Positions 9,950-20,407 of a stretch of DNA of 64,000 nt are shown in pieces. A program made the position numbers and the translations under genes. The notes under the pieces are model-generated. The model worked only from the letters and a program-made list of their open reading frames with translations. It did no database searches and was not told the origin of the DNA. How positions within the stretch are numbered: the stretch's first letter is position 1; every line of letters begins with the position of its first letter. The DNA comes from Littorina saxatilis (Eukaryota; Mollusca; Gastropoda; Littorinimorpha; Littorinidae): assembly GCF_037325665.1 (NCBI RefSeq), contig NC_090259.1, forward strand, positions 38,375,375 through 38,439,374. The letters are read 5' to 3'.

Positions 9950-12900
9950 ATGGCTACAGGGGGATCTCCTACGAAGAGATTAACTTTTGAGACTCCTGGT
10001 AGCGAGGAACAGACAGAGCGAGACGCACGCGTTAGAGCGCGTAGTTTGCTTAAGCGCAAGGAGTTAGAACGTAAGGAAGACATAGAGCGACAGACGAGAA
10101 AAGAAGAGCTTGACAGACAAGAACGACAGGCCGAACGTGAGAGACAGGAACGACAAGACGAACGTGACAGACAAGAACGGAAAGAGAAAGATGAACGAGA
10201 CAGACAAGATAAGAAAGACGAGCTTGAGAGACAAGAACGACAGGCCGAACTTGACAGACAGGAAAAGAAAGACGAGCTTGAGAGACAAGAACGACAGGCC
10301 GAACGACAGGCCGAACTTGACAGACAAGAAAGGGAACGACAGGCAGAACGTGACAGACAGGACAAACAGGCCGAACGCGATCACCAGCTAGAGCTAGCTA
10401 GGCTACAGGCCGAGAAGGGTACGCTTACTCAGGCTAGCGCGCCGACGTTTGTTGCCGACCGTACGAGACTGCCGACGTTCGACGATGACAAGGACGAGCT
10501 CGACGACTTTTTACGCCGGTTTGAGCGCATTGCATCTGACCAGAAGTGGGAAGAGGCCACGTGGGCTAGCCGCCTTAGCACCTGCTTAAAAGGACGCGCA
10601 TTGCAGCTCTACAACGCTTTGGATGACGACGAGGCGAGAGACTATCAGGCACTAAAGAAGGCGTTACTCCAGCGCTTCAACCTGACTGCTGAAGCCTACA
10701 GACGACGTCTGCGTAACAGCAAGAGACTGAGCGGCGAGCTGAGCCATCAGTTTGTGGCACGCCTAAATCTCTACCTGCGGCGCTGGGTGGAGATGGCCGA
10801 GAAGAACTGGACCGTCGACGACCTTGCCGACCTCATAGTCATGGAACAACTGATGTCCAGCCTGCGACCTGAGGTGGTGACCTTCGTGCAGGAGCACCAG
10901 CCAAAGACTACTCAGGAAGCAGCCGACTGGATCAGAGTACACGAGGACGCCCAGGCGATCTCCGGCAAATCTTCAGGCTCACGGCCGGGAAAATCGGGAA
11001 ATTCAGGTTCTTCAGGACCCAAGGACGGGAAGGACGATCAGGGACACAAAGGATCAAGTTCCAGAACTGACATCCAGTGTTATTACTGCAACAAGCGGGG
11101 CCACGTGAAGAAGGACTGCCACAGGAGACAGGCTGACCAGAAGGGCGTACACTTTGTTGGCAGTGAGGAGCTAAGGGACGTCACGAGCTCATGCACAATT
11201 CCACAACTCTGCGTTCCGTGCTCCAGGAAACATTTCCAGCCCCACTGCAACGTCTACGTTAACGGAGTGAAGGGCGAAGGTCTGCGGGACACAGGGGCAG
11301 ACATGATAGTGGTTCGGGCGAGTCTAGTTCCAGCTATGGCCTACACAGGAGACAGCATCAGGGTGAGAATGGCCGAGGCATCTCACGCTTACGACTTGAA
11401 CACGGCAGTGATCAAGGTCGTAACACCGTTGTTCACGGGGACCATTGTGGCCGTCGTCATGGACGATCCTCCATGCGACCTGCTCATTGGAAACCGGGTT
11501 CAGTTTGTGGACGGCGTCACCAGGGAGGTTCCCGTTTATCGGTCTCCCGACGTCATTTCAGTGCTCACGCGGGCACAGGCGGAGCGAGAGGACAAACCTC
11601 TCAAACCCCTACCTGCTGCACGAGCTGCCCTGGGGAACGTGACCCCCGCGCTTCTCGCGAAGGCTCAGGCATCTGATCCGACATTAGCGACTCCTCGGGA
11701 GCACGCGAAGTCGGGGAAGGTGAAGCTGAGCGGGAAGCATGGGAGGTCAAGGTTCCTCAGGGACAAGAAGTTGCTCTACCGTGAGTTCAGCAACCAAGAA
11801 GGTACATTCAAACAGGTTGTCGTGCCTCGCGAGTTTCGCGAGGGTGTCATGGCAACGGCACACGACTCGATTCTGGGAGGTCATCTTGGCACCAAGAAGA
11901 CCACGGATCGTGTCTGGCGCCACTTTTACTGGCCAGGCATCTGCACGGATGTCCGACGTTTCTGTGCGTCCTGCGATAAGTGCCAGAAGGTGGTTGCCAA
12001 AGGAAGGGTGAGGAAGGTCCCCTTAGAGAAGATGCCGCTCATCGACGAACCCTTTCGTCGGGTGGCAGTGGACATCATCGGGCCCATCTTGCCTGCGTCT
12101 GAGGACGGAAACAGATACATTTTGACCATGGTGGACTACGCTACTCGATACCCAGAGGCGATCCCTCTGAAATCGATTGAAGCCACGCGAGTAGCTGAGG
12201 CTCTGGTTACTATGTGGTCCCGGCTGGGAATTCCATCAGAGGTACTCACCGACAGAGGCACGCAGTTCACGGGAGGAGTGATGGCGGAGGCAGCACGACT
12301 GCTATCACTGGAGCAGCATTTCACCACTCCTTACCATGCTCAGTGCAACGGACTGGTGGAAAGGTTCAATGGCACCTTGAAGACCATGCTGAGGAAACTA
12401 GCTCAGGAGAAACCACGCACGTGGGACAGGTACATCCCAGCATTGCTTTTTGCATACCGCGAGGTTCCTCAGGAGAGCTTGGGCTTTTCCCCATTTGAGT
12501 TGTTGTACGGCAGACAGGTACGCGGTCCCATGGCTATCCTGCGTCAGGCTTGGACGGACGAAGAAGCTGACGAGGAGGTGCAGACGACAGCGACCTACAT
12601 CGTAGAACTCAGGAACAGGATTGAAGAGACCTGCAAACTGGCTCAAGAGAACCTGGGAAGAGCAGCACAGCGTTACGCGCGAGGATTCGACCGCAAGGCA
12701 CGGCCGCGCAGCTTCAAGATTGGAGAACGGGTGTTGCTACTTTTACCTGTCAAACACAACAAGCTACAACTGCAGTGGCAAGGACCTTTTGAGGTGACAG
12801 CGAGGGTGGGCCAGAACGACTACAGGATCATGATGCACGGGAAAGCACGCCTGTACCACGCCAACCTGCTGCGCGCCTACATAGAGAGGACAGCCTACGG

Positions 12901-13144
12901 GGAGAAGAACAAAGACCAGAAGAACAAAGACAAGAAGACAGAGAAGGTTGCAGTCATCAGGGGTGAAACGAGGGGTTGCTCGTTCTTGAGGACGACCTTT
13001 CTGTCTGGAAACAGACCATCAACCTCTGCAATATCTTCAGGTTGCAAGGTTGGCAAACGCCAGACTTATGCGCTGGGCGTTGATTCTCCAACCGTACCAA
13101 TTCACGGTACGCGTCATTCCGGGCGCCAACAATGTTGGAGCTGA
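9950..13144 (+). CDS. LTR element Gag-protease-integrase reading frame
   Basis: One long frame of 1064 residues. Residues about 30-155 form a highly charged, repetitive coiled-coil region of ERQ/DRQ units. A Gag-like capsid region follows. A CCHC zinc knuckle (CYYCNKRGHVKKDC) lies at about 377-390. A retropepsin-type motif DTGAD follows, then DLLIGNRVQF. The integrase comes next, with an HHCC zinc finger (AHDS...GHLG...CDKC), a core with DIIGP, DRGTQFT and VERFNGT as the DDE triad, and a GPF/Y-type module (WQGPFEV) near the C terminus. Integrase follows protease without a reverse transcriptase between them, unlike the usual gypsy order. The element is treated as a fossil; no function in the host is implied. 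Confidence 0.9.
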   Translation: MATGGSPTKRLTFETPGSEEQTERDARVRARSLLKRKELERKEDIERQTRKEELDRQERQAERERQERQDERDRQERKEKDERDRQDKKDELERQERQAELDRQEKKDELERQERQAERQAELDRQERERQAERDRQDKQAERDHQLELARLQAEKGTLTQASAPTFVADRTRLPTFDDDKDELDDFLRRFERIASDQKWEEATWASRLSTCLKGRALQLYNALDDDEARDYQALKKALLQRFNLTAEAYRRRLRNSKRLSGELSHQFVARLNLYLRRWVEMAEKNWTVDDLADLIVMEQLMSSLRPEVVTFVQEHQPKTTQEAADWIRVHEDAQAISGKSSGSRPGKSGNSGSSGPKDGKDDQGHKGSSSRTDIQCYYCNKRGHVKKDCHRRQADQKGVHFVGSEELRDVTSSCTIPQLCVPCSRKHFQPHCNVYVNGVKGEGLRDTGADMIVVRASLVPAMAYTGDSIRVRMAEASHAYDLNTAVIKVVTPLFTGTIVAVVMDDPPCDLLIGNRVQFVDGVTREVPVYRSPDVISVLTRAQAEREDKPLKPLPAARAALGNVTPALLAKAQASDPTLATPREHAKSGKVKLSGKHGRSRFLRDKKLLYREFSNQEGTFKQVVVPREFREGVMATAHDSILGGHLGTKKTTDRVWRHFYWPGICTDVRRFCASCDKCQKVVAKGRVRKVPLEKMPLIDEPFRRVAVDIIGPILPASEDGNRYILTMVDYATRYPEAIPLKSIEATRVAEALVTMWSRLGIPSEVLTDRGTQFTGGVMAEAARLLSLEQHFTTPYHAQCNGLVERFNGTLKTMLRKLAQEKPRTWDRYIPALLFAYREVPQESLGFSPFELLYGRQVRGPMAILRQAWTDEEADEEVQTTATYIVELRNRIEETCKLAQENLGRAAQRYARGFDRKARPRSFKIGERVLLLLPVKHNKLQLQWQGPFEVTARVGQNDYRIMMHGKARLYHANLLRAYIERTAYGEKNKDQKNKDKKTEKVAVIRGETRGCSFLRTTFLSGNRPSTSAISSGCKVGKRQTYALGVDSPTVPIHGTRHSGRQQCWS

Positions 13145-13202
13145 CTTTCTCTCTCGGGCTGTAGAGGAGAACATGACTGTGAGCGAAACCGAGGTTTCGT
13201 CT

Positions 13203-13217
13203 TGAAGAGGGGAGGTG
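13203..13217 (+). other. LTR element polypurine tract
   Basis: The purine run GAAGAGGGGAGG directly abuts the 3' LTR, the expected plus-strand primer position. Confidence 0.7.
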
Positions 13218-14787
13218 TGTCACGATCGGGTGACAGAGACCAAGAAAGTGTCACTCAGTGGAGTGCCTGTTCTTGGTCGAGTATGATAGAAAGCGCCTGT
13301 ACGTGATATTGGGCTACAGCAGAGTTTGCTGACAGTGCTCAATCAGCACGGATGTTTTGTAGTGCACGAGTTTCACAGCGGGGTTTTTTGCTGTCACAGG
13401 GCTGACGGTTTTTCGCTGACAGCGCGCACGGGATTTTCGCGGATCGAGTTTCTCGTGTCTTTTTTCTGCTTGGGAGGCAGAATTGTGTATAGCTGGACTG
13501 GTTTGGTGACAAGGTCAGTCACGTGTATTTGGCTAGGTGGTCTGTCAGAGACTCAAAGGACGACACACTTGACACCCAGCGGCAGAAGGGGAAGGATCTA
13601 ATACACAGTTTCTAGAGTATGATGGTTTTTCACCGAATGTTATATTCGGCACTCTAGGGGAACTTCCACAAGTTATTCCTTTTCACTGCCAGTACTTTGC
13701 TGAGGACAAGTCGTCAACTTTCCTTCGTCGGCGATGGCTTTCGCATAAGGATTCGACAAGGGGTTCTGGAGGTTTTTGGTCACTGTTGACGAACAGAGGC
13801 GGTTCCAGGGAGGAGGCGGACTTTGCTTCCATTGAGAGTACAATCATAGGCTTTTGAGGTAATAAATCATTATTTAACGCTGTTGATGAGTCTGTGTTGT
13901 GGAATGAAATACTCTCTGTTGTTCTTTCCAGGCTAGCGCATAATTTACTCTCTGTGACGCTAAAATACTAATCTGTATATGGTTTTTGCAGATAGGGAGA
14001 GAAGGACGGAAAATGACTGTTTTGTTGTTGTAAAAAGTCCGTTTTGTGCAGGCCCACGTGCTCGATGAGATATTTAAAGATGACATGTTTAAAGGTGGTG
14101 GGTGAGGGGTAGCTGACATGTTTAGTGCACCGATGCTTTCTGTTTGCAGCCTTCGTTTCGTTTCGTTTCGTTTCGTTACGTTCCTGTAACATCTGCACGG
14201 CTGACTTTGGCGGGACCTGTTGAAGCTACGCTAACCAGGAGACCGGCTAACCAGCGGACCGGCTAACCAGCGGACCGGCTAACCAGCGGACCGGCTAACC
14301 AGCGAACCGGCTAACCAGCGAACCGACTAACCAGCATACCGGCTAAGCAGCAGCAGCAGAGATAAAGCTAAGTGCACCATGTCGTACGCACCCCGTTGAC
14401 CACCGTTGTCTTTTCGTATCTGTGATTTCATTGGAGTAGTGACAACGTGGGGTGTGTGACACCTGCACGAACTAGAGCTTTTCGAACAGAACATTCGCAT
14501 TTAACTATATTTACACGGGTTCAGCGTGTTACTATAATTTTCTATATACTACTGGCATTTTGTCAGTGAACACTGGTTTTTTTACGTGTTGAGAACGTAA
14601 AAGGAACATATTTTGAGTGAAGGCTCGAGGGAGGTGGAGAGTTTATACATAAACAGGCGTCTGAAACTTATACTTTTGTTGACTCTATTTAATTGTATGC
14701 CTGCGAGAGTGGATCGTGGTGTGGTTAGTTAATTAGTAGTAATTAACCGGTTCATAATCACCTTAAGTGATATATTGAAACGTGACA
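13218..14787 (+). repeat. 3' LTR
   Basis: 1570 bp and the same length as the 5' LTR, with about three differences. It is followed by the GGTAC target-site duplication. Confidence 0.95.
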
Positions 14788-14883
14788 GGTACCAATCAAG
14801 AAATCGACGAAAATTTAGAATAGGAGGCACAATTAACTTGGCAACTTATACACTAGACAAAACACAAGAAACACTGACGCACG

Positions 14884-15266
14884 GGGCGGGGATGTAGCTC
14901 AGTCGGTAGCGCGCTGGATTTGTATCCAGTTGGCCGCTGTCAGCGTGAGTTCGTCCCCACGTTCGGCGAGAGATTTATTTCTCAGAGTCAACTTTGTGTG
15001 CAGACTCTCCTCGGTGTCCGAACACCCCCGTGTGTACACGCAAGCACAAGACCACGTGCGCACGAAAAAGATCCTGTAATCCATGTCAGAGTTCGGTGGG
15101 TTATAGAAACACGAAAATACCCAGCATGCTTCCTCCGAAAACGGCGTATGGCTGCCTAAATGGCGGGGTAAAAAAACGGTCATACACGTAAAATTCCACT
15201 CGTGCAAAAAAAAACACGAGTGTACGTGGGAGTTTCAGCCCACGAACGCAGAAGAAGAAGAAGAAT
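14884..15266 (+). mobile_element. tRNA-derived SINE (family A), full length
   Basis: A tRNA-like head (GATGTAGCTCAGTCGGTAGC, with a T-arm-like GTTCG) is followed by a conserved body (GTTCGGTGGGTTATAGAAAC, ATACCCAGCATGC) and a (GAA)n tail. A closely similar copy lies at 48790. It resembles SINEs widespread in molluscs. It sits in the loop of the fold-back element. Confidence 0.9.
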
Positions 15267-15821
15267 AGTGAAACAAAACAACCTGTTCTAAATAAACTCG
15301 TACATAAAAGTTGCCAATTGCCTATTCTGAATTTTCCTCGATTTTTGAATTGTTACATTACGTTTTTGTCAGGTCGATTTTGAGAGTAGCCATATTTGTG
15401 AGGCGGTCACGTGACGATCCTGTCAAAGAAATCTTTTATCTGAGAAGTGTGCCAGATAGCCAAGTTAGTGGCCTTTAATGGCATAGAAAGTCTGGATGAA
15501 ATGACACGGGAATGAATGTTTTTGGGGGGTACGAAAAATTAATGGGTGCAATAATTTGGTTCCTAGGTTTTTTTTTAAGGAATTTCGAATGCCCCTTGTT
15601 ACTTTCCCTTTTCTTCTGTAATGGTATGAAGGTGAAAACGTTCGAACCAGTTAACAGAATTAACTATAAACAACAGACAATACTAACCTACTTTTGCCGG
15701 GGGAAAAAAATAAAAAAAAGAATAAATAAAAAATAAAATAAAAAATAAAAATAAATAAATAGATAAATGAATACATAAATAAATGATTAAATAAAGAATT
15801 AATGACAAAGATAACACTTAC

Positions 15822-15861
15822 CTGCTATAGCCAAAATGAGAGGAGCCAAAACACTTTTCAT
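15822..15861 (-). CDS. Secreted WAP-like peptide, exon 1 (signal peptide)
   Basis: On the - strand the ATG opens MKSVLAPLILAIA and one further base, then a strong GTAAGTG donor. Joined in phase 1 to the exon at 7214, the sequence runs on as VTLNVQC, giving one continuous hydrophobic signal peptide with likely cleavage near residue 19 or 20. This agreement of phase and hydrophobicity across an 8.6 kb intron is the main evidence. The intron contains a fold-back element, a young LTR element and a SINE. No upstream promoter was identified. Confidence 0.6.
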
Positions 15862-16149
15862 TGTGTAAAGATGTAAGTAAACCACACAGGTTGCCTGATG
15901 AGCACGCAGTAAAAACCAACAACTAGTTGCAATAAATTATGTGTGTGTGTGTGCATCTGGCGAGACTTGATTTATTATGTGTGACAAGCGATATCCTGTT
16001 ATTTTCTAAATTAACTGCACCACCTGTCACCGATGAGAGCTTTTATTTTCTAACGCATCTGCCTGTGTGTCTGTATGTGTGTTTGACTTTCTGTCTGACA
16101 GTCTGTCTGTCTGTGTGTGTCTCTATCTTTGTCTCTGTCTCTCTCTTGT

Positions 16150-16305
16150 GTTTTGATGAAATTAAATAAAGGTGTGCTCCTTCACAAAATCCTTTCTGGC
16201 CGTGCACCACGTACTTTCATTGCCGCAACGTTTAAAGCCAAACCAAACCGAAAGTTTAATGTCCTAATTCCAAGGATAGATCTCTGTAAGTCACGTTTTA
16301 TTTTT
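16150..16305 (+). mobile_element. LINE ORF2 C-terminal fragment
   Basis: The + strand frame gives KGVLLHKILSGRAPRTF, FKAKPNRKFNV and IPRIDLCKSRF, resembling the C-terminal tail of LINE reverse transcriptases (KGVLMHKxxNGxAPxYL...IPRPRIDLFKTSF). Only this short piece is recognisable. Confidence 0.6.
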
Positions 16306-17727
16306 ATTTTTTTAATCTTTATTTTGTTATTACAACATCAGACATCCACGACTTTGCTAAAAGCATCTTTAAAAAAAGAAAAAAAACTGAGGCACAATAA
16401 AACTCACATTCATATACCCCATATTCAGTTCATTTTAAAATCATATAAACCTACTTTTCATCTCCTTTCTTATCTTTCCATAACAAAATAATGTGATAGT
16501 ACAAATAACAAAAATATCCTGTTCTCTCTATATCACATAATCGTAGATTAGAAAAAATAGTAAGGAACAGCATATAAATGATCCTTATCTTGCTCAAGTC
16601 AAGTTCAGCTTGTCTGTTCCAACGTGTCTCAATACTTTCAAAAAAACACATTTTATTGTATTTAAATGATGGAAGACTTCGTTTTAGATTTATTTTCATA
16701 TTATTTGTCCATAGCATCAGTGTTTCCAGTACATAAAAACTCCAAATTTGGAATACACATTTGCTCAAGCATGCTTAATATTCAGTATTGTTTCACAGCT
16801 GTACATGATTATGATAACGCTTAGTATTCGCGTAAAGCCTTTGATATGAACACATTCCTGTGATGTTTTGTTTTCTACTTTTTGTCTCTTTTTTTCTACG
16901 TGTATGCAAAACTAATCCCGCAGATGCAAGCCGACTTGTTCTGCATAACCATAACTCTGTTACTTTTGTTGCACATGTTGTAAGCACGTAGAGCGCTTAC
17001 TTCCCTTTATTTCTGGGATACATGCAAGATTGTGACCAACAAGGTCTTTAGATTTTCTTGAGTATCTGATTGTCTGATTATGGAGGTCTATGAAGAGGTC
17101 TGTCTACCTGTCTGAGTGTTCACGCCAACACGCAACCGCATACTTATATTTGCAAGGAGACAGCCGTAGTTTATGTTGTATTCATGGCTTTTGTGTTTGT
17201 GTACTTGTGCAAGTCAGTATGTCCACTGTGCCGCGTGCGTGCTCTCGCACGGATGTGTGTGTGTGCGTGTGTGTTCGGGTGCATGCGTCTGTTCTGTTTG
17301 TGTGTAGTGCGTTCGAATCCGTCATCTAATCTGTCCATTTCCAGCAACACACACACACACACACACACACTGTACACATGTATACTGTACACACCCACTA
17401 CAGACACATTCTGTACACACACATTGTACACTAACACACAAACAACAAGAAAAACACACAGAGCCATTTTTCTCATAATGACTTCATTATACATCATATT
17501 GTAATATTTGTCTCGAAATGGCATTTCAGCTCATGCATATGCTCAATGAAAATTAGCTCCCTTTCTTTTATCTTCAAATAAACTTTCCACCCCAAATTCA
17601 AATGCAAGTTCATCAGTACAAGAGCTGTACCCTCTTGAATCATATGCACAACTGAGCATGAATTATGTAAGCTTGCAGTGAGTATGAGCAATATTTGACA
17701 AAAGAGCTATGATACAATTACAGCTTA

Positions 17728-18382
17728 TGCCTCGGTCTCACATCTACGAATGTCACCCGACTTTAGGTAGTCGGCTGGAAGTCGGAAGAGGTCGGAGAGT
17801 TCGTGAGAATTAGCAATTTTGTTTTTGAAAAGTCGGATAGTTCGGAAGGCCCTTCAGACTGTTTTGAAATTTTCAAAACAGTCGGAAGAGCCTCCCAACT
17901 CGGACGAATAGAAATTTGTCGGGTGGTGTTCGTAAGCGTGTCGGTTTAGTCGTAAGGCGATTCTGATTAGTCGTAACGGTAGTCGGAAGACTCGTAAGGG
18001 TGGTCGGATTTGTCGGTAGCATAGTTTCGATCGGATTAGTCGTAATGGCAGTCTGATTTGTCGTTAGGACAGTCGTTAGCTAGTCGGTTTAGTCGTTACA
18101 CTGGTCGTGAGAGTCGGCTATTGTTCGGAAGTTTTTCAGCCGGGCCTGTCGTAACTGAAGTCGGAATTGTCGTTACTGCAGTCGGAAGTGTCTGGACACA
18201 TGTCGGATTTGTCGGCCCTAAAGTCGGGTGGTTGTCGTCTGCTTGTCGGCTACATGGTCGGATCAGTCGTAAGGACAGGTCGGGAGTGAAATTTGGAGCC
18301 AAATTTGCATCCGACACTTCCGACCTAGCCGACTTAACTATCCCCGACACTTCCGAAAAATCGTATATGTGAGACCCAGGCA
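17728..18382. mobile_element. TIR element packed with GTCGG/GTCGT motifs
   Basis: The ends TGCCTCGGTCTCACAT and, inverted, TGCCTGGGTCTCACAT are 22-bp near-perfect inverted repeats flanked by TTA (17725-17727 and 18383-18385). The 655-bp interior is filled with dozens of AGTCGGA, GTCGTAA and GTCGGTT-like words at roughly 10-20 bp spacing. The 3-bp TTA duplication fits PIF/Harbinger; no transposase is present. Confidence 0.75.
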
Positions 18383-18951
18383 TTACAGACATGCCAAACC
18401 CTTGTGACACCTCAAGTGTAACAATTAAGATTTTTGGAAATTTCAGCGTAGCAAATGATGTATGTAAGTGTAGCATTTTCTAAAACTGTATTCCCACATC
18501 CGCATTTATTCCATCTTGCACAAGAATAAATATTTTATATAAAATTTGATTAGAATGCAGGAACATAAAATGCCCATAAGATAGAATCTGCAGTGCCACT
18601 TTTCAGTGAAGACAATGTTTTAAACTTTTATGACCCATTTTGTGGCCGTTACTCGGAGTGGGAAGCACAAAAGAATACCAGGACTCACAAAAAAGAGGGA
18701 ACTGTTGCATGCTTGAGATTAGCAACCTTAAGCTTGGCGTAGCAATTGCTCTTAAAACGCAGCATGCTAGTTGCTACAACGAAAGCGTATATGTTGGCTG
18801 CTCTGTCACTGTGTAAGCTTGGAGAGATTATGGGCAACAGTTGACAGAAAAGCTACGAGTATGATACAGTTACAGCTAACGACCAATGCAAAGAGCTGCT
18901 ACGAGTGTGACAGACCTGCATACCTCACCTGTCACCTGTCAAATAAATCTA

Positions 18952-19891
18952 CAGTCCAACCTGCCCTAGCGCCCACCTCTTGAGAACGACCACCTGTCCA
19001 GAACGACCACCCCTAAGGATCCCTGACAGGCTTTTTCTCTTTATAATTCACCTTTACATAACGACCACCTGTCTATAAAGCTCACTGTTGGTCAGTCCCT
19101 TGGGCGGTCGTTCTTTATTTGGTGTTTAACGTCGTTTTCAACCAGGAAGGTTATATCGCGACGAGGAAAGGGGGGAGATGGGATAGAGCCACTTGTCAAT
19201 TGTTTCTTGTTCACAAAAGCACTAATCAAAAATGTGCTCCAGGGGCTTGCAACGTAGTACAATGTATTACCTTACTGGGAGAATGCAAGTTTCCAGTACA
19301 AAGGACTTAACATTTCTTACATACTGCTTGACTAAAATATATACGTACAACCATTGACTATTCGATAAGAACGCTGTCTCTTTGTTCAAATAATCTTTAC
19401 TCAAACAATGACCACGGTTCTGCAATCAAAGAAAGGAAATGAACTATGTTGACTAATAGCATTAGGCAACATGGAACTGACTATTGATGTACGATTATGA
19501 CTCAGCTAAATGTGTAAAGATAAAGATACTGCGCATGGACAGAAGCTTGTGACTATGCATGAACAACACTATGATTGAATTATGAAGTAGCTTAATTGCA
19601 TAGAACAGAACTTACAGATAAATGAGGTGAAAGGTTCTTTCTACAGTGCACGTGTTTCATTTGCGGCCATCTTTGATCTAGAGCTTTCAAGGAGTAACTG
19701 TCTATTTGCAGGAATAGATCGTAATCAGTTAACTATATTCTATACAAGAAACACTTAACAAGGGTAAAAGGAGAAACAGAATCCGTTAGTCGCCTCTTAC
19801 GACATGCTGGGGAGCATCGGGTAAATTCTTCCCCCTAACCCGCGGGGAGTTTGGGCGGTCGGTACAGACAGGTTCCCCTGTACATGTACTG
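18952..19891. mobile_element. Tigger/pogo-like MITE, split by a retroposon
   Basis: The ends CAGTCCAACCTG and, inverted, CAGTACATGTACAGG are flanked by TA (18950-18951 and 19892-19893). The inner sequence has repeated CGACCACCTGTC. The retroposon at 19111-19850 is inserted near its right end with its own 11-bp duplication. Superfamily assignment is from the TA duplication and CAGT end only. Confidence 0.65.
19111..19850 (-). mobile_element. (AAAG)n-tailed retroposon, copy 2 (long form)
   Basis: Same ends as the copy at 4733, flanked by the 11-bp duplication TTGGGCGGTCG (19100-19110 and 19851-19861). It has about 390 extra bases in the middle (about 19345-19730), either an insertion or a longer subfamily. 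It is inserted inside a TIR element (18952-19891). Confidence 0.88.
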
Positions 19892-20223
19892 TAGTTCCAG
19901 TTTCAGTGGTCAAACACTGTTTTTAAGTAGCAGCCAAGAAAGCCTTTAGTTCACAATACCAGACACAGGCAATACAAGTGTTCAAAAATGTATGTTTCTA
20001 AAAACTAAAAAAGTTGAGAAAAAAAACCCATTAGTTACCGGTAGTTACAGGAGTTTTGAACCTAGTCGACCACATAGGGTAATCTTGAGGCTTTTCACAC
20101 AAATCCAGATTACTTTAAAGACCACATCATTAATAGTCAATGCCATTGCAAGTGAATACTATTCAGTCAAAGTTAACCGAGGATGAAAGTCGCATGCTCA
20201 TTTTAATGCTTGTAATTATCTCA

Positions 20224-20371
20224 GGGCCGAAGTGCACGAGAAAGTTACCACCCGAACGGGAGCCAGCCGCTGAGCTGGATTGGTTGAAATCACACACACA
20301 CCTCAGTTTCAACCAATCAGATCTTGCAGCAGGCTCCCGTTGGGGTGGTAACTTTCTCGTGCCCCTCAGCC
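20224..20371. mobile_element. Short palindromic MITE
   Basis: Arms of about 70 bp match in inverted orientation (GCACGAGAAAGTTACCACCC, AACGGGAGCC, GATTGGTTGAAA), leaving a loop of about 10 bp. The RNA would fold into a long hairpin. Confidence 0.75.
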
Positions 20372-20407
20372 CAGAAGACTGGTTCCGCATAAATCTCGCT
20401 TACTGTA

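Larger units (their letters stand above)
7676..14787 (+). mobile_element. Young Ty3/gypsy-type LTR element, incomplete
   Basis: The element has two 1570-bp LTRs (7676-9245 and 13218-14787) that differ at only about three positions, so insertion was very recent. It begins TGTCACG, ends CGTGACA and is flanked by the 5-bp duplication GGTAC (7671-7675 and 14788-14792). The interior holds a primer-binding site, a Gag-like region with zinc knuckle, an aspartic protease, an integrase and, near the 3' end, a short RNase H-like remnant followed by a polypurine tract. I recognise no reverse transcriptase domain. It looks broken by one large loss, so this copy is probably non-autonomous. It interrupts the left arm of a fold-back element. 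Confidence 0.93.
7382..15656. mobile_element. Fold-back (long inverted repeat) element, split by later insertions
   Basis: The sequence at 7382-7675, continued at 14793-14850, is repeated in reverse complement at about 15296-15656. Shared stretches include TCGACCTGACAAAA, TATCTGGCACACTTCTCAGA and GGTTCGAACG. Removing the LTR element and the SINE leaves a hairpin-forming element of about 1.1 kb. It lies in intron 1 of the secreted WAP-like gene. Confidence 0.8.
15660..17727. other. A/T-rich region with little signal
   Basis: Apart from the signal-peptide exon at 15861-15822, a LINE fragment and CA/GT runs (17240-17420), I see no gene. Confidence 0.5.

Noticed and set aside
9616-10384. Long Ser/Arg/Cys-rich and Leu/Phe/Ser-rich frames on the - strand
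   Set aside because: They are antisense shadows of the charged repetitive Gag region of the LTR element.
14884-15266. tRNA gene calls at SINE heads (also 37552, 45596, 48790, 49129, 50083, 51335, 62815)
   Set aside because: Each tRNA-like head is joined to a shared SINE body and tail and lacks a clean acceptor stem; they are retroposons, not functional tRNA genes.
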